Shown piece after piece: positions 23,261 to 31,078 of a stretch of DNA of 35,168 bases. Where the stretch lies: assembly GCA_019116485.1 (NCBI GenBank), contig DXBO01000176.1, forward strand, positions 1-35,168, read 5' to 3'. How positions within the stretch are numbered: the stretch's first letter is position 1; each line of letters starts with the position of its first letter. The notes under the pieces are model-generated. The model saw only the letters and a program-made list of their open reading frames with translations. It had not been told where the DNA came from and made no database searches. A program made the translations under genes and the position numbers. The DNA is from Candidatus Gemmiger excrementavium. GTDB taxonomy: Bacteria > Bacillota > Clostridia > Oscillospirales > Ruminococcaceae.

Positions 23261-24259
23261 ATGCCCCGGTTTTCCATCATTGTGCCGGTGTACAACGTGC
23301 AGAACTACCTGGCCGCCTGCGTCAAAAGCTTGGCCGAACAGCAGGGCCCCCCGGACTGGGAGTGCATTCTGGTGGACGACGGCTCCACCGACCTGTGCCC
23401 CCAGCTTTGCGATGCTTTTGCCGCCGAGATCCCCGGCGTGCAGGTCATTCACCGGGAAAACGGCGGCCTGGCCGCCGCCCGCAACACCGGCCTGAGAGCC
23501 GCCGCGGGGGAGTGGGTACTGTTCCTGGACAGCGACGACGCCATGGCCCCCGGGCTGCTGGCGGCGCTGCGCCGGGAGCTGGACGCCCACCCCGGGTATG
23601 ACTGGTACATCGGCAAGCATCTGGAATGGCAGCCCGACGGCACCCTGACGGAACACGCCGGGCTGCGGCTGCTGCCCGGCCCCTTTGCCAGCAGCGACTA
23701 CGCCCAGCGGCTGCGGGCGCTGTATACGGCGGGGCACTGGTCGGTGTGGAAATACTGCCTGCGCCGCGCCTGGCTGGCCGAAAACCGGCTGCGCTTCTGG
23801 CCCGATGTGCGCTGGGCCGAGGACTGGCCCTTTGACCTTTTGCTGCTGACCTGCTGCGAGCGGCTGTATTTTCTGGATGTTGTGTTCACCCATTACCGGG
23901 TGGGGCGGCAGGGCAGCCTGCTGACCGACGCGAAAAACCTGCCCAAACGGTTTGACGCCCTGGCCGCTGCCCAGCGGCACCTGGCCAGCCTGGCCGCCAT
24001 TGGCCGCATAGACGCCGCCACCTACGCCGTCATGCGGGATGCCGCCGCCGACGTGTTCTGGCCCCAGGCCCGCACCGCCGCCGTAAGGGACAAAGGCATC
24101 CGCCGGGCCTGCCTGCCGGGGCTGCGGCGTCTGCGCATGCTGTACGCCCACGGCACCGAGGTAAAGACCCGCCGGGACTGGCGCATGTTCCAGACGATGA
24201 TGCGCCTGCTGGGCCCCCGGCTGACCCTGTTCCTGGCCGCCCGCCTCAAGAAAGGATAA
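23261..24259 (+). CDS. Glycosyltransferase family 2
   Basis: The 332-residue GT-A enzyme has FSIIVPVYNVQNYLAACVKSL, the nucleotide-binding DDGSTD (39-44), ENGGLAAARNTGL and the metal-binding DSDD (90-93), then WAEDWPFDL, the E-D-W type catalytic-base region. The C-terminal part is helical and basic. It adds a sugar to the lipid-linked glycan in the cytoplasm. GGAAAGGAC precedes the ATG, 19 bases after the fucosyltransferase stop. Sugar unknown. Confidence 0.9.
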   Translation: MPRFSIIVPVYNVQNYLAACVKSLAEQQGPPDWECILVDDGSTDLCPQLCDAFAAEIPGVQVIHRENGGLAAARNTGLRAAAGEWVLFLDSDDAMAPGLLAALRRELDAHPGYDWYIGKHLEWQPDGTLTEHAGLRLLPGPFASSDYAQRLRALYTAGHWSVWKYCLRRAWLAENRLRFWPDVRWAEDWPFDLLLLTCCERLYFLDVVFTHYRVGRQGSLLTDAKNLPKRFDALAAAQRHLASLAAIGRIDAATYAVMRDAAADVFWPQARTAAVRDKGIRRACLPGLRRLRMLYAHGTEVKTRRDWRMFQTMMRLLGPRLTLFLAARLKKG

Positions 24260-24265
24260 TCCGCC

Positions 24266-25798
24266 TTGCGAACCAGACGAACCCTTATCAATATGGCCTA
24301 CGCGGTGGGCTCCAGCCTGCTGCTGCTGTTGCTGGGCCTGGTGACCCGGCGGCTGCTGGTGTACAACTTCGGCACCCAGATCAGCACCGCGTCCCAGGTA
24401 GTCACCCAGCTGTTCAACTTTTTCTCTATCGCCGAGTTCGGCGTGGGCAGCGTCATCAGTTACCGCCTGTATGAGCAGATCGCCGCCCAAAATGCGGAAA
24501 AGATCAGCAAATACATGTCCATGTACAAGTGGGCCTACCGGGCCGTGGGCGTGGCCATCGCGGCGCTGGCGCTGCTGGGCGCCGCCGCCCTGCCCTGGAT
24601 CATGCCCGATGTGCCGCTTCTCACCGGGTACACGGTGTACGGCCTCAATGTGGTATCCACCCTGTGCAGCTATTTTTTGGTCACCCGGCGGCTTATGTAC
24701 ACCTGCACCCAGCAGGGGTATCTGTGCACCCGCATCGACTTCTGCTTCAACGTGCTCACCTCCCTGGCCAAGATCGCCGTGTCTTTGTGGCTGCCCAACT
24801 ATGTGCTGTATTTCAGCGTGGCCATCGTCTGCAACGTCTGCGCCAACCTGGTCATCGCCCGGCGCTTCCGCAAGGATTTCCCCTACGTCCACGATGTGAA
24901 GGTGACCTTGCAGGACTTCCAGGACCTGGGCATCTTCCACGATCTGCGGTATTACCTGGTCCACCGGCTGTCCAACACCATCTACGGTTCTTCGGACACC
25001 ATCGTCACCTCCCGCATGGGCGGGTCGGTGCAGACCACGCTGCTGGGCAACTACACCAACATCTCCACCAGCGCCACCGACCTGGGCAACAAGATCATGG
25101 ACAGTTTTGCCGCAGCCATCGGCAACATCGTCTACGACAAATCCGCCGCCGCCAACGCCCACGACAAACAGGTGTTCTGGGGCATGGACCTGTTCAGCTA
25201 CTTTTTCGGCAGCTTTGTGGCCACCGCCTACTTCTGCCTGTTCCAGCCTTTTATGGAAGCCTGGATGGGCCCCGACTGGCTGCTGCCCATGGGCTTTGTG
25301 CTGGTGTTCTGCCTGAACGAGTATGTGGGCTGGAACCACCGCATGCTGGGGTCCTACCGGGCGGTGCTGGGCCACTTTGAGCAGGACCAGTGGTTCATGG
25401 TAGCCTCCGCCGGCGTCAACCTGGCCCTCAGCTTTGCCCTGTTTCCGGTCTTTGATATCACCGGCGCTCTCATTGCCACCGTGGTGGCCCACTGCATCAT
25501 GTGGGCAGGGCGCATCGTGGTGGTGTTCCGCCGGTATATGCAGGGCAGCATGGGCCATTACCTGTGCATGCAGGGGCTGCACCTGGTCACGCTGGCCGTC
25601 TGCCTGGGCGGCACCTGGGCCTTGTGCCGGGCGGTGCCCCTGGAAGGCTGGCTGGGCCTGGTGCCCCGGGCTTTTATCGTCTGCCTGGCGCCCAACCTGT
25701 TCAACCTGCTGGTCTACGGCTGGGGGCCCGACGCCGCCTACCTGCGCCGGTACGCCGCCGGTGTGTGGCAAAAACTCATCCATAAAAGGAGCGCATGA
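24266..25798 (+). CDS. Wzx-type polysaccharide flippase
   Basis: The 510-residue polytopic protein has about twelve or more membrane helices in the MATE/MVF/polysaccharide-transporter style, starting NMAYAVGSSLLLLLLGLVTRRLLVYNFG and continuing FNFFSIAEFGVGSVISYRLYEQIA. It should flip the undecaprenyl-linked oligosaccharide to the outer face. The TTG at 24266 is chosen because AAAGGA lies nine bases upstream; an ATG at 24293 is a shorter alternative. It overlaps the GT6 start region. Presence of a flippase supports a Wzx/Wzy-type route, though no clear Wzy is in the window. Confidence 0.85.
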   Translation: MRTRRTLINMAYAVGSSLLLLLLGLVTRRLLVYNFGTQISTASQVVTQLFNFFSIAEFGVGSVISYRLYEQIAAQNAEKISKYMSMYKWAYRAVGVAIAALALLGAAALPWIMPDVPLLTGYTVYGLNVVSTLCSYFLVTRRLMYTCTQQGYLCTRIDFCFNVLTSLAKIAVSLWLPNYVLYFSVAIVCNVCANLVIARRFRKDFPYVHDVKVTLQDFQDLGIFHDLRYYLVHRLSNTIYGSSDTIVTSRMGGSVQTTLLGNYTNISTSATDLGNKIMDSFAAAIGNIVYDKSAAANAHDKQVFWGMDLFSYFFGSFVATAYFCLFQPFMEAWMGPDWLLPMGFVLVFCLNEYVGWNHRMLGSYRAVLGHFEQDQWFMVASAGVNLALSFALFPVFDITGALIATVVAHCIMWAGRIVVVFRRYMQGSMGHYLCMQGLHLVTLAVCLGGTWALCRAVPLEGWLGLVPRAFIVCLAPNLFNLLVYGWGPDAAYLRRYAAGVWQKLIHKRSA

Positions 25799-26646
25799 TG
25801 CCGAAAATCGGGATGCTCTACCTCTGCACCGGGAAATACACGGTGTTCTGGCCGGAATTTTACCGCAGCTTTGAACAGAATTTCCTGCCCGGCTGCCAAA
25901 AGGAATATTTCGTCTTTACCGACGCCGCCCGCATCGAGGGCGAGGACGCCCCCAACGTCCACCGCATTTTCCAAGAGGCCTACGACTGGCCCTACAGCAC
26001 CCTGCGCCGGTTTACCATTTTTCTGACGCAGGAGGCCGCGCTGGCACAGTGCGATTTCCTCTTTTTCTTCAACGCCAACCTGGTCTGTGAAAAGACCGTT
26101 ACAGCGCAGGAATTTCTGCCCCGGCCCGAACAGGGCGAAAACCTGCTGCTGGTGCAGCAGCCGGGGTTCTGGAACAAAAAGCCGATGTTCTACTCCTATG
26201 ACCGCAACCCCCGAAGCACCGCCTACATCCCCTACAATTGCGGGCGGGATTATGTGTCCGGCGGGCTCAACGGCGGCACGGCGGCGGCTTTTCTGGCCCT
26301 GTGCCATGAACTGGAACGCCGCACCGAGCAGGACCTGGCAAACGGCGTTATTGCCCTGTGGCACGACGAAAGCCAGCTGAACCGCTACGCCGCCGAGCGC
26401 AGCGATTACCGCCTGCTGACCCCCGCCTACTGGTATCCCGAGGGGTGGGACCTGCCCTTTGAGGCCAAGATCGTGGTGCGCAACAAGGCCCGCTACTTTG
26501 ACGTGGCGGCGGTCAAACACAAAGAGACCCGACCCCAGAGCTGGCTTGTCCGCAAGTGGGGGGCTTTCCGGGAAAATTATCTGCCCTACCTGTGGTATGC
26601 CCGGGATGCGCTGCTGCGCAAAGGGCTGAAAGAGGCGGCCAAATGA
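25798..26646 (+). CDS. GT6 (blood-group A/B family) alpha-1,3-Gal/GalNAc transferase
   Basis: The 282-residue protein matches the catalytic core of family GT6: IGMLYLCTGKYTVFWPEFYRSFEQNFLP, EAYDWPYSTLRRFTIF, FFFNANLV (N92-A-N94), YVSGGLNGGT (152-161) and ANGVIALWHDESQLNRY (181-197). Vertebrate members have D-x-D and need manganese; bacterial members have N-x-N, as here, and those studied are metal-independent. The family adds Gal or GalNAc alpha-1,3 to galactose, often one carrying alpha-1,2-fucose. The position equal to human ABO residue 268 is Gly, as in the GalNAc (A) enzyme; this is a weak hint only. ATG 25798 has GGAG six bases upstream; ATG 25795 is the alternative. No signal anchor, so it acts in the cytoplasm. 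Confidence 0.9.
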   Translation: MPKIGMLYLCTGKYTVFWPEFYRSFEQNFLPGCQKEYFVFTDAARIEGEDAPNVHRIFQEAYDWPYSTLRRFTIFLTQEAALAQCDFLFFFNANLVCEKTVTAQEFLPRPEQGENLLLVQQPGFWNKKPMFYSYDRNPRSTAYIPYNCGRDYVSGGLNGGTAAAFLALCHELERRTEQDLANGVIALWHDESQLNRYAAERSDYRLLTPAYWYPEGWDLPFEAKIVVRNKARYFDVAAVKHKETRPQSWLVRKWGAFRENYLPYLWYARDALLRKGLKEAAK

Positions 26647-28361
26647 CGCGGCGCGGGTGGAGAGCCGCCTGGGCGGTATTGTTTCTTGTCTGTGCCGCCG
26701 TCATGGTGCGCCAGGTGTTTGTAGGGCTGGAGATCGACGAAGTATACGCCGTGTCCCTGGGGTTCCGGCTGGTGCAGGGGGACCGCCTGTTTGTGCAGAT
26801 GTGGGAACCCCACCAGCTCTGTGCCCTGCCCCCGGCGCTGCTGGTATGGCTGTACCGGGCGCTCACCGGCACCACCACCGGGCTGCTGGTCTTCGTCCGG
26901 GTGGTGATGCTGGTCTGCAAGGCCGCCCTGTGCTGGGTGTTTTACCGGGAATTCCGGCGGCAGGCAGGGCCCGGCGGTGCGGGTCTGGCCGCGCTGGTGC
27001 TGTTCCTCTATGCGCCCAAGTGGTTTCTGGGGCCGGATTACATCGGCCAGCAGTTCTATTTTACGGTGGCGGCCTTTTTGTGCTTTCACCACTATGTCAC
27101 CCGTGGTTTCCGCCGCCCCTGGCTGGTGGCGGTGGGGGCGGTGTGCGCCTGTTTCAGTTTTCTGGCCTACCCCCAGAGCGCGGCGGCGTTTCCGTTTTTG
27201 TGGCTGGGGCTGTTGTTGCTGGGCCGCCGGGGTGGCGAGGCGCGTTTCCTCGGCATTCCCCGGGGCGCCTGGGTGCTGCTGGGCAGCTGTGCCGTCTGCG
27301 GCGGGGCGTTTTTGCTCTGGGCGCTGCAGGGTTTCGGATTTGATGTGGGGGCTTTCCTGGCACGGGTCAAACTGATCCTGGACGACCCCCAGTACGGCTT
27401 TACCGCCGCCCAGCGACTGGCCCTGCTGGCACAGCAGGCGCTGCCGGTGGCGCGCAGCCTGTTGTGGCCGCTGCTGGCGGCAGGGGTGCTGTGCGCACTG
27501 GTGCGCTGGCGGCGGGGCACCTTGCCCGGCGGGGCCGGGCAGCTGCTGACGCTTTGGGGCCTGCTGGCCATTGCCCAGTGCGCGGTGCGGGCGGTGGCGG
27601 ACGGCAGCCTGGATGAACGGCAGTTTGTGCCGGTGCTGGTGCTGGCCGGGGCCTGGGCTTTCCGGTGCAACCGGGGCCGGCCCGGCGCGGCGGCGCTGTT
27701 CTGGCTGGGATATCTGCCCGGGCTGGCCGCCTATGTGCTGATCCTGCGCTCCACGGTGCTGGGGCTGCCCGCCACCTTTATGTACCTGACCTGGCCCGCT
27801 TTATGCGGGCTGGTGGTGCCGCTGCAAGCGGAACCCCGGGCCGCCCGGTGGACGGCCCGGGCTTGCCTGGGGGCTATGCTGGTGTTTTTGGCGGTATGCC
27901 GGTTGTGGTGTGTCCAGACCACCGGCTGGAAAAGCCATACCCTGGCCGATACCCCGCTGGTGACCATCGAAAATGGCCCCGCCAAGGGCATCCGGGCCGA
28001 TGAACAGGCCGCCGACATGCAGGAGTGCCTGTACGAAGCGCTGGCACCTTTTGCCGGGCAGGCGGTGCTGCAGGCCATTGGCGAACAGAACGGCCTGGGG
28101 TTCCTGATGGCCGACGGCACCCTGACGGTGGCCCAGGCTTCGGTGATCTCGGGCACCGACAGCGACCCGCGCTTTGAGGACTATTATTCGCTGGTGCCCG
28201 GCAAACTGCCCGACGTGATTTTGTACGACGATGCCGAAGTGCGGGATATGGCCGCTTTCCACACCTGGCTGGAAGAAAACTTTGCCATCACCGACCGATA
28301 CACCGTCACCCACGGCACCGCCAGTTTGCAGGTGATGGTGGTGGACGGCTGGGCCGAATAA
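26643..28361 (+). CDS. Large polytopic membrane protein, GT-C/GT39-like
   Basis: The 572-residue protein has about ten to twelve hydrophobic helices and a soluble C-terminal part of about 130 residues. After the first helix comes GLEIDEVYAVSLGFRLVQGDRLFVQMWEPHQ, where an acidic pair in the first outer loop, followed by a G-D-x-L-F segment, matches GT-C enzymes of the PMT/ArnT type that use polyprenyl-phosphate sugars outside the membrane. A GT2 enzyme resembling dolichyl-phosphate mannose synthase follows in the locus and could supply such a donor. It overlaps the GT6 gene by four bases. It could instead be a divergent polymerase. Confidence 0.6.
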   Translation: MTRRGWRAAWAVLFLVCAAVMVRQVFVGLEIDEVYAVSLGFRLVQGDRLFVQMWEPHQLCALPPALLVWLYRALTGTTTGLLVFVRVVMLVCKAALCWVFYREFRRQAGPGGAGLAALVLFLYAPKWFLGPDYIGQQFYFTVAAFLCFHHYVTRGFRRPWLVAVGAVCACFSFLAYPQSAAAFPFLWLGLLLLGRRGGEARFLGIPRGAWVLLGSCAVCGGAFLLWALQGFGFDVGAFLARVKLILDDPQYGFTAAQRLALLAQQALPVARSLLWPLLAAGVLCALVRWRRGTLPGGAGQLLTLWGLLAIAQCAVRAVADGSLDERQFVPVLVLAGAWAFRCNRGRPGAAALFWLGYLPGLAAYVLILRSTVLGLPATFMYLTWPALCGLVVPLQAEPRAARWTARACLGAMLVFLAVCRLWCVQTTGWKSHTLADTPLVTIENGPAKGIRADEQAADMQECLYEALAPFAGQAVLQAIGEQNGLGFLMADGTLTVAQASVISGTDSDPRFEDYYSLVPGKLPDVILYDDAEVRDMAAFHTWLEENFAITDRYTVTHGTASLQVMVVDGWAE

Positions 28362-28373
28362 CGGCCCGGCCCG

Positions 28374-28402
28374 TTGCGGGCCGCGGCGTTTTGTGCTATG
28401 CT
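28374..28402 (+). promoter_or_regulatory. Weak internal promoter candidate
   Basis: TTGCGG (28374-28379), 17 bases, TATGCT (28397-28402), in the 78-bp gap after the GT-C-like gene. GGCCCG-TTG-CGGGCC at about 28369-28383 could form a small hairpin that overlaps the -35. It may give extra transcription of the downstream activation genes. Confidence 0.4.
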
Positions 28403-28439
28403 TAAACAAAATTCGATTTTGCCAGAAGGAGCCTGACCG

Positions 28440-29234
28440 ATGGAAAAATTGCTGGTCTTTATTCCCGCTTACAACTGCGAAAAACAGGTCCCCCGGGTGC
28501 TGTCCCAGCTGCTGGACCCCCGCATTGCCCCCTGGGTGGGGGAGTGCATCGTGGTGAACAACCGCTCCACCGACGGCACCGAGGCCGCCGTCCAGGACTG
28601 GCGCCGCCGCCACCCGGAGGCCCCGGTGCGCCTTTTGCGCAACGACAAAAACTACGGCCTGGGCGGCAGCCACAAGGTGGCTTTTGGGTATGCTGCCGCC
28701 CATGGGTATGAGCATCTGGTGGTGCTCCACGGCGACGACCAGGGCGCCATCGCGGACCTTTTGCCCATCCTGCAGGACGGCACCTACAAAAAATATGATT
28801 GCTGCCTGGGGTCCCGCTTCATGAAGGGCAGCCGCATCCAGGGGTACAGCACCCTGCGGGTGGTGGGCAACTACGGCTTCAACGCCCTGTTCAGCCTGGT
28901 GGCCCGCCATGCCATCACCGACCTGGGCAGCGGGCTGAATCTGTACGCCGTGGCGCCCCTGAAAAATGAATACTACAAAAAGTTCCCCGATACGCTGTAT
29001 TTCAACGACTGCATGATCCTGGCCCTGTGCCAGCTGAAACAGAAGGTGCTGTTCTTCCCCATCAGCTGGCGGGAGGAAGACCAGGTCAGCAACAACAAGC
29101 TCACCAGCTTCGGCATCAGCCTGCTCAAACTCTGTGGGCGGTATCTGCGCAGCCCCAAAGCTTTTGTGACGCGGGAGTGGCGCAGCAATATCATCGACGA
29201 CTACACCTACACCGAAATTCCGGTGCAGCAGTAA
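28440..29234 (+). CDS. Glycosyltransferase family 2, DPM1-like
   Basis: The 264-residue GT-A enzyme has LLVFIPAYNCEKQVPRVLSQL, VVNNRSTDGTEAAV, NYGLGGSHKVAFGYA and VVLHGDDQG, where D-D stands for the usual metal-binding D-x-D, then GSRFMKGSRIQGYS, as in polyprenyl-phosphate hexose synthases. It lacks C-terminal membrane helices. It may make a polyprenyl-phosphate sugar for the GT-C-like membrane proteins of the locus, or act directly on the glycan. AGAAGGAG precedes the ATG. The next gene's ribosome binding site overlaps its stop codon. Confidence 0.82.
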   Translation: MEKLLVFIPAYNCEKQVPRVLSQLLDPRIAPWVGECIVVNNRSTDGTEAAVQDWRRRHPEAPVRLLRNDKNYGLGGSHKVAFGYAAAHGYEHLVVLHGDDQGAIADLLPILQDGTYKKYDCCLGSRFMKGSRIQGYSTLRVVGNYGFNALFSLVARHAITDLGSGLNLYAVAPLKNEYYKKFPDTLYFNDCMILALCQLKQKVLFFPISWREEDQVSNNKLTSFGISLLKLCGRYLRSPKAFVTREWRSNIIDDYTYTEIPVQQ

Positions 29235-29246
29235 GGAGGTCTTTGT

Positions 29247-30275
29247 ATGAAAGTTCTGGTAACGGGCGCCGCCGGGTTCATCGGCGGTCAGCTGTGGCAC
29301 GCGCTGTGGAAGCGCGGCGACGAGGTCGTGGGCATTGATAACTTTTCCTATGGCAATCTGGACAACCTGAAGTTTGAGGACCACGATTTCGGCCCCGAGG
29401 TGCGCCGCATGGACATCCGGGACCGGGAAGCCATCCCCGCCCTGTTTGAGGCGGAGAAGTTCGACGTGGTGTACAATATTGCGGGCATCGCCCCGCTGCC
29501 CGACTGCCAGAGCGACCCCGTCCAGGCGGTGGAAGTGAACACCCTGGGCCTGGTGCATCTGCTGGAATGTGCCCGCCGCACCGGCGTCAAGCAGCTGGTG
29601 CAGGCTTCCACCAACGCCATGTATGAAAACGAAACGGAATTTCCCACGGTGGAAACTTCCTTCAACCCGCCCACGCTCATCTACCCCAACACCAAATACT
29701 GCGGCGAGCGCTTCTGCCAGAGCTTTGCCGATACCTACGGCATGACGGTGACCTGCCTGCGCTTTGCCAACGTCTACGGCCCCCACATCGACTGCCTGCG
29801 CAAGCAGCCGCCCTTTGTGGGGTATATGATCCGGGAACTGTACTATGGCCGCACGCCGGAATTCCACTCCGACGGCAACCAGCGCCGGGATTATATCTAT
29901 GTGGATGACCTCATCGCCCTGGCCCTGCGGGTGGTGGAACGGCCTCAGCCCGGCTTTGACGCGGTGAACGTTTCCAGCAACCAGAGCTACTCGGTGCGGG
30001 AACTGTACGCCACCGCCTGCCGCCTGATGGGCAAGGAGATCGAAGCCAAGTACTGCCCCTCCAGCCATTACTGGTCCAAGTACCCCGAACTGTACGGCGG
30101 CGCCTACGGCATCAAGGAGGAAATTCTGGACCACGAGGTGAACAAGTTCAGCCTGTGCGACAACGCCCACGCCAAGGAAGCCTACGGCTGGGTGCCCCAG
30201 GTGGATATCGAGACCGGACTTTCCCGGGTCATCGCCGAAGAATGCAAAATGCTGGCCGCCCGGGACAACGCCTGA
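29247..30275 (+). CDS. NAD-dependent sugar epimerase/dehydratase
   Basis: The 342-residue extended short-chain dehydrogenase has the NAD loop GAAGFIGG (7-14), VVYNIAGIAPLPDCQSDP, the catalytic YPNTK (Y-x3-K), LRFANVYGPH and the substrate-site RRDYIYVDDLIALAL. It probably changes the stereochemistry or oxidation of a nucleotide sugar; UDP- or dTDP-sugar epimerases and 4,6-dehydratases share this outline. AAGGAGG lies seven bases upstream of the ATG. It is followed by a nucleotidyltransferase, which suggests the two act on the same activated sugar. Confidence 0.88.
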   Translation: MKVLVTGAAGFIGGQLWHALWKRGDEVVGIDNFSYGNLDNLKFEDHDFGPEVRRMDIRDREAIPALFEAEKFDVVYNIAGIAPLPDCQSDPVQAVEVNTLGLVHLLECARRTGVKQLVQASTNAMYENETEFPTVETSFNPPTLIYPNTKYCGERFCQSFADTYGMTVTCLRFANVYGPHIDCLRKQPPFVGYMIRELYYGRTPEFHSDGNQRRDYIYVDDLIALALRVVERPQPGFDAVNVSSNQSYSVRELYATACRLMGKEIEAKYCPSSHYWSKYPELYGGAYGIKEEILDHEVNKFSLCDNAHAKEAYGWVPQVDIETGLSRVIAEECKMLAARDNA

Positions 30276-30299
30276 ACGCCGCCCAAGGAGGGACGCCTT

Positions 30300-31052
30300 A
30301 TGTCCAAACTGCATCTGATTTTGCCCATGGCGGGGCGGGGCAGCCGGTTTTTTGAAAACGGCTTTGTCTGCCCCAAACCCCTCATCGAAATTCACGGCAA
30401 GCCCTTCTTTTATTGGGCGACCCGCAGTGTGGAAAAATTCGTGGACTGCGCCGACCTCACCTTTGTGGTGCTGGAGGAGCATATCCGGGATTTTGCCATC
30501 GACGAGAAAATCCGGGCTTACTGGCCGGACGCCCGCATCGTGGCCCTGCCGGAGGTGACTGCCGGGGCGGCCATCACGGCGCTGAAAGGGGCCGAGGGCC
30601 TGCCCGACGGGGAACCGCTGCTCTTCAACGACTGCGACCATCTGTTCCTGTGCCGGTCCTTCAACGAATTTTGCGCCCAAGGCAACTTTGCCGAAGGCCC
30701 GGCGGGGGCGCTGCTCACCTTTGAGAGCGATTCCCCGGCCTACAGCTACCTGCAGTACGGGCCGGACGGCAACGTCTGCCACACGGTGGAAAAACAGGTG
30801 GTCAGCCACGATGCCATCTGCGGCGCCTACTACTTCAAGGACAAAAAAACCTACGCCGACGCCTGCGCCCGGTATCTGGACGCCTGCGAGTACAAGGAGT
30901 TCTTTGTCTCGGGCATTTACAACGTGCTGGCGGAACACGGCGCGGCGGTGCGCGGCTTTGCCACCGATCTGCACCTGCCCTTCGGCACGCCGGACGAATA
31001 CCGCGCCGCCGAGACCCCCGAAAACGCCGCCGGCTTTGAGGCGCTGCTGTGA
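30300..31052 (+). CDS. Sugar-phosphate nucleotidyltransferase
   Basis: The 250-residue GT-A-like NTP transferase has the signature LILPMAGRGSRFFENGFVCPKPLIEIHGKPFFYWA, with G-x-G-S-R and K-P-L as the nucleotide-phosphate site, LLFNDCDHLF as the metal-binding D-x-D equivalent, and GAYYFKDKKTYADA. It activates a phosphorylated sugar or alcohol as a nucleotide diphosphate. It has no left-handed beta-helix, so it is a single-domain form. Near neighbours include a kinase-like domain (32707) and a HAD phosphatase (34649), forming a likely activation set. AAGGAGG precedes the ATG. Confidence 0.85.
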   Translation: MSKLHLILPMAGRGSRFFENGFVCPKPLIEIHGKPFFYWATRSVEKFVDCADLTFVVLEEHIRDFAIDEKIRAYWPDARIVALPEVTAGAAITALKGAEGLPDGEPLLFNDCDHLFLCRSFNEFCAQGNFAEGPAGALLTFESDSPAYSYLQYGPDGNVCHTVEKQVVSHDAICGAYYFKDKKTYADACARYLDACEYKEFFVSGIYNVLAEHGAAVRGFATDLHLPFGTPDEYRAAETPENAAGFEALL

Positions 31053-31078
31053 GCAGCGCCCCGGTAAAGGAGAACTTC

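Noticed and set aside
23102-25783. Minus-strand open frame of almost 900 codons opposite the GT2 and flippase genes
   Set aside because: Repetitive His/Gln/Gly-rich translation with no domain; codon-bias shadow.
27801-30974. An open frame of about 1,050 codons on the minus strand
   Set aside because: It is antisense to four well-supported genes and has the same low-complexity composition; it is a by-product of codon bias.
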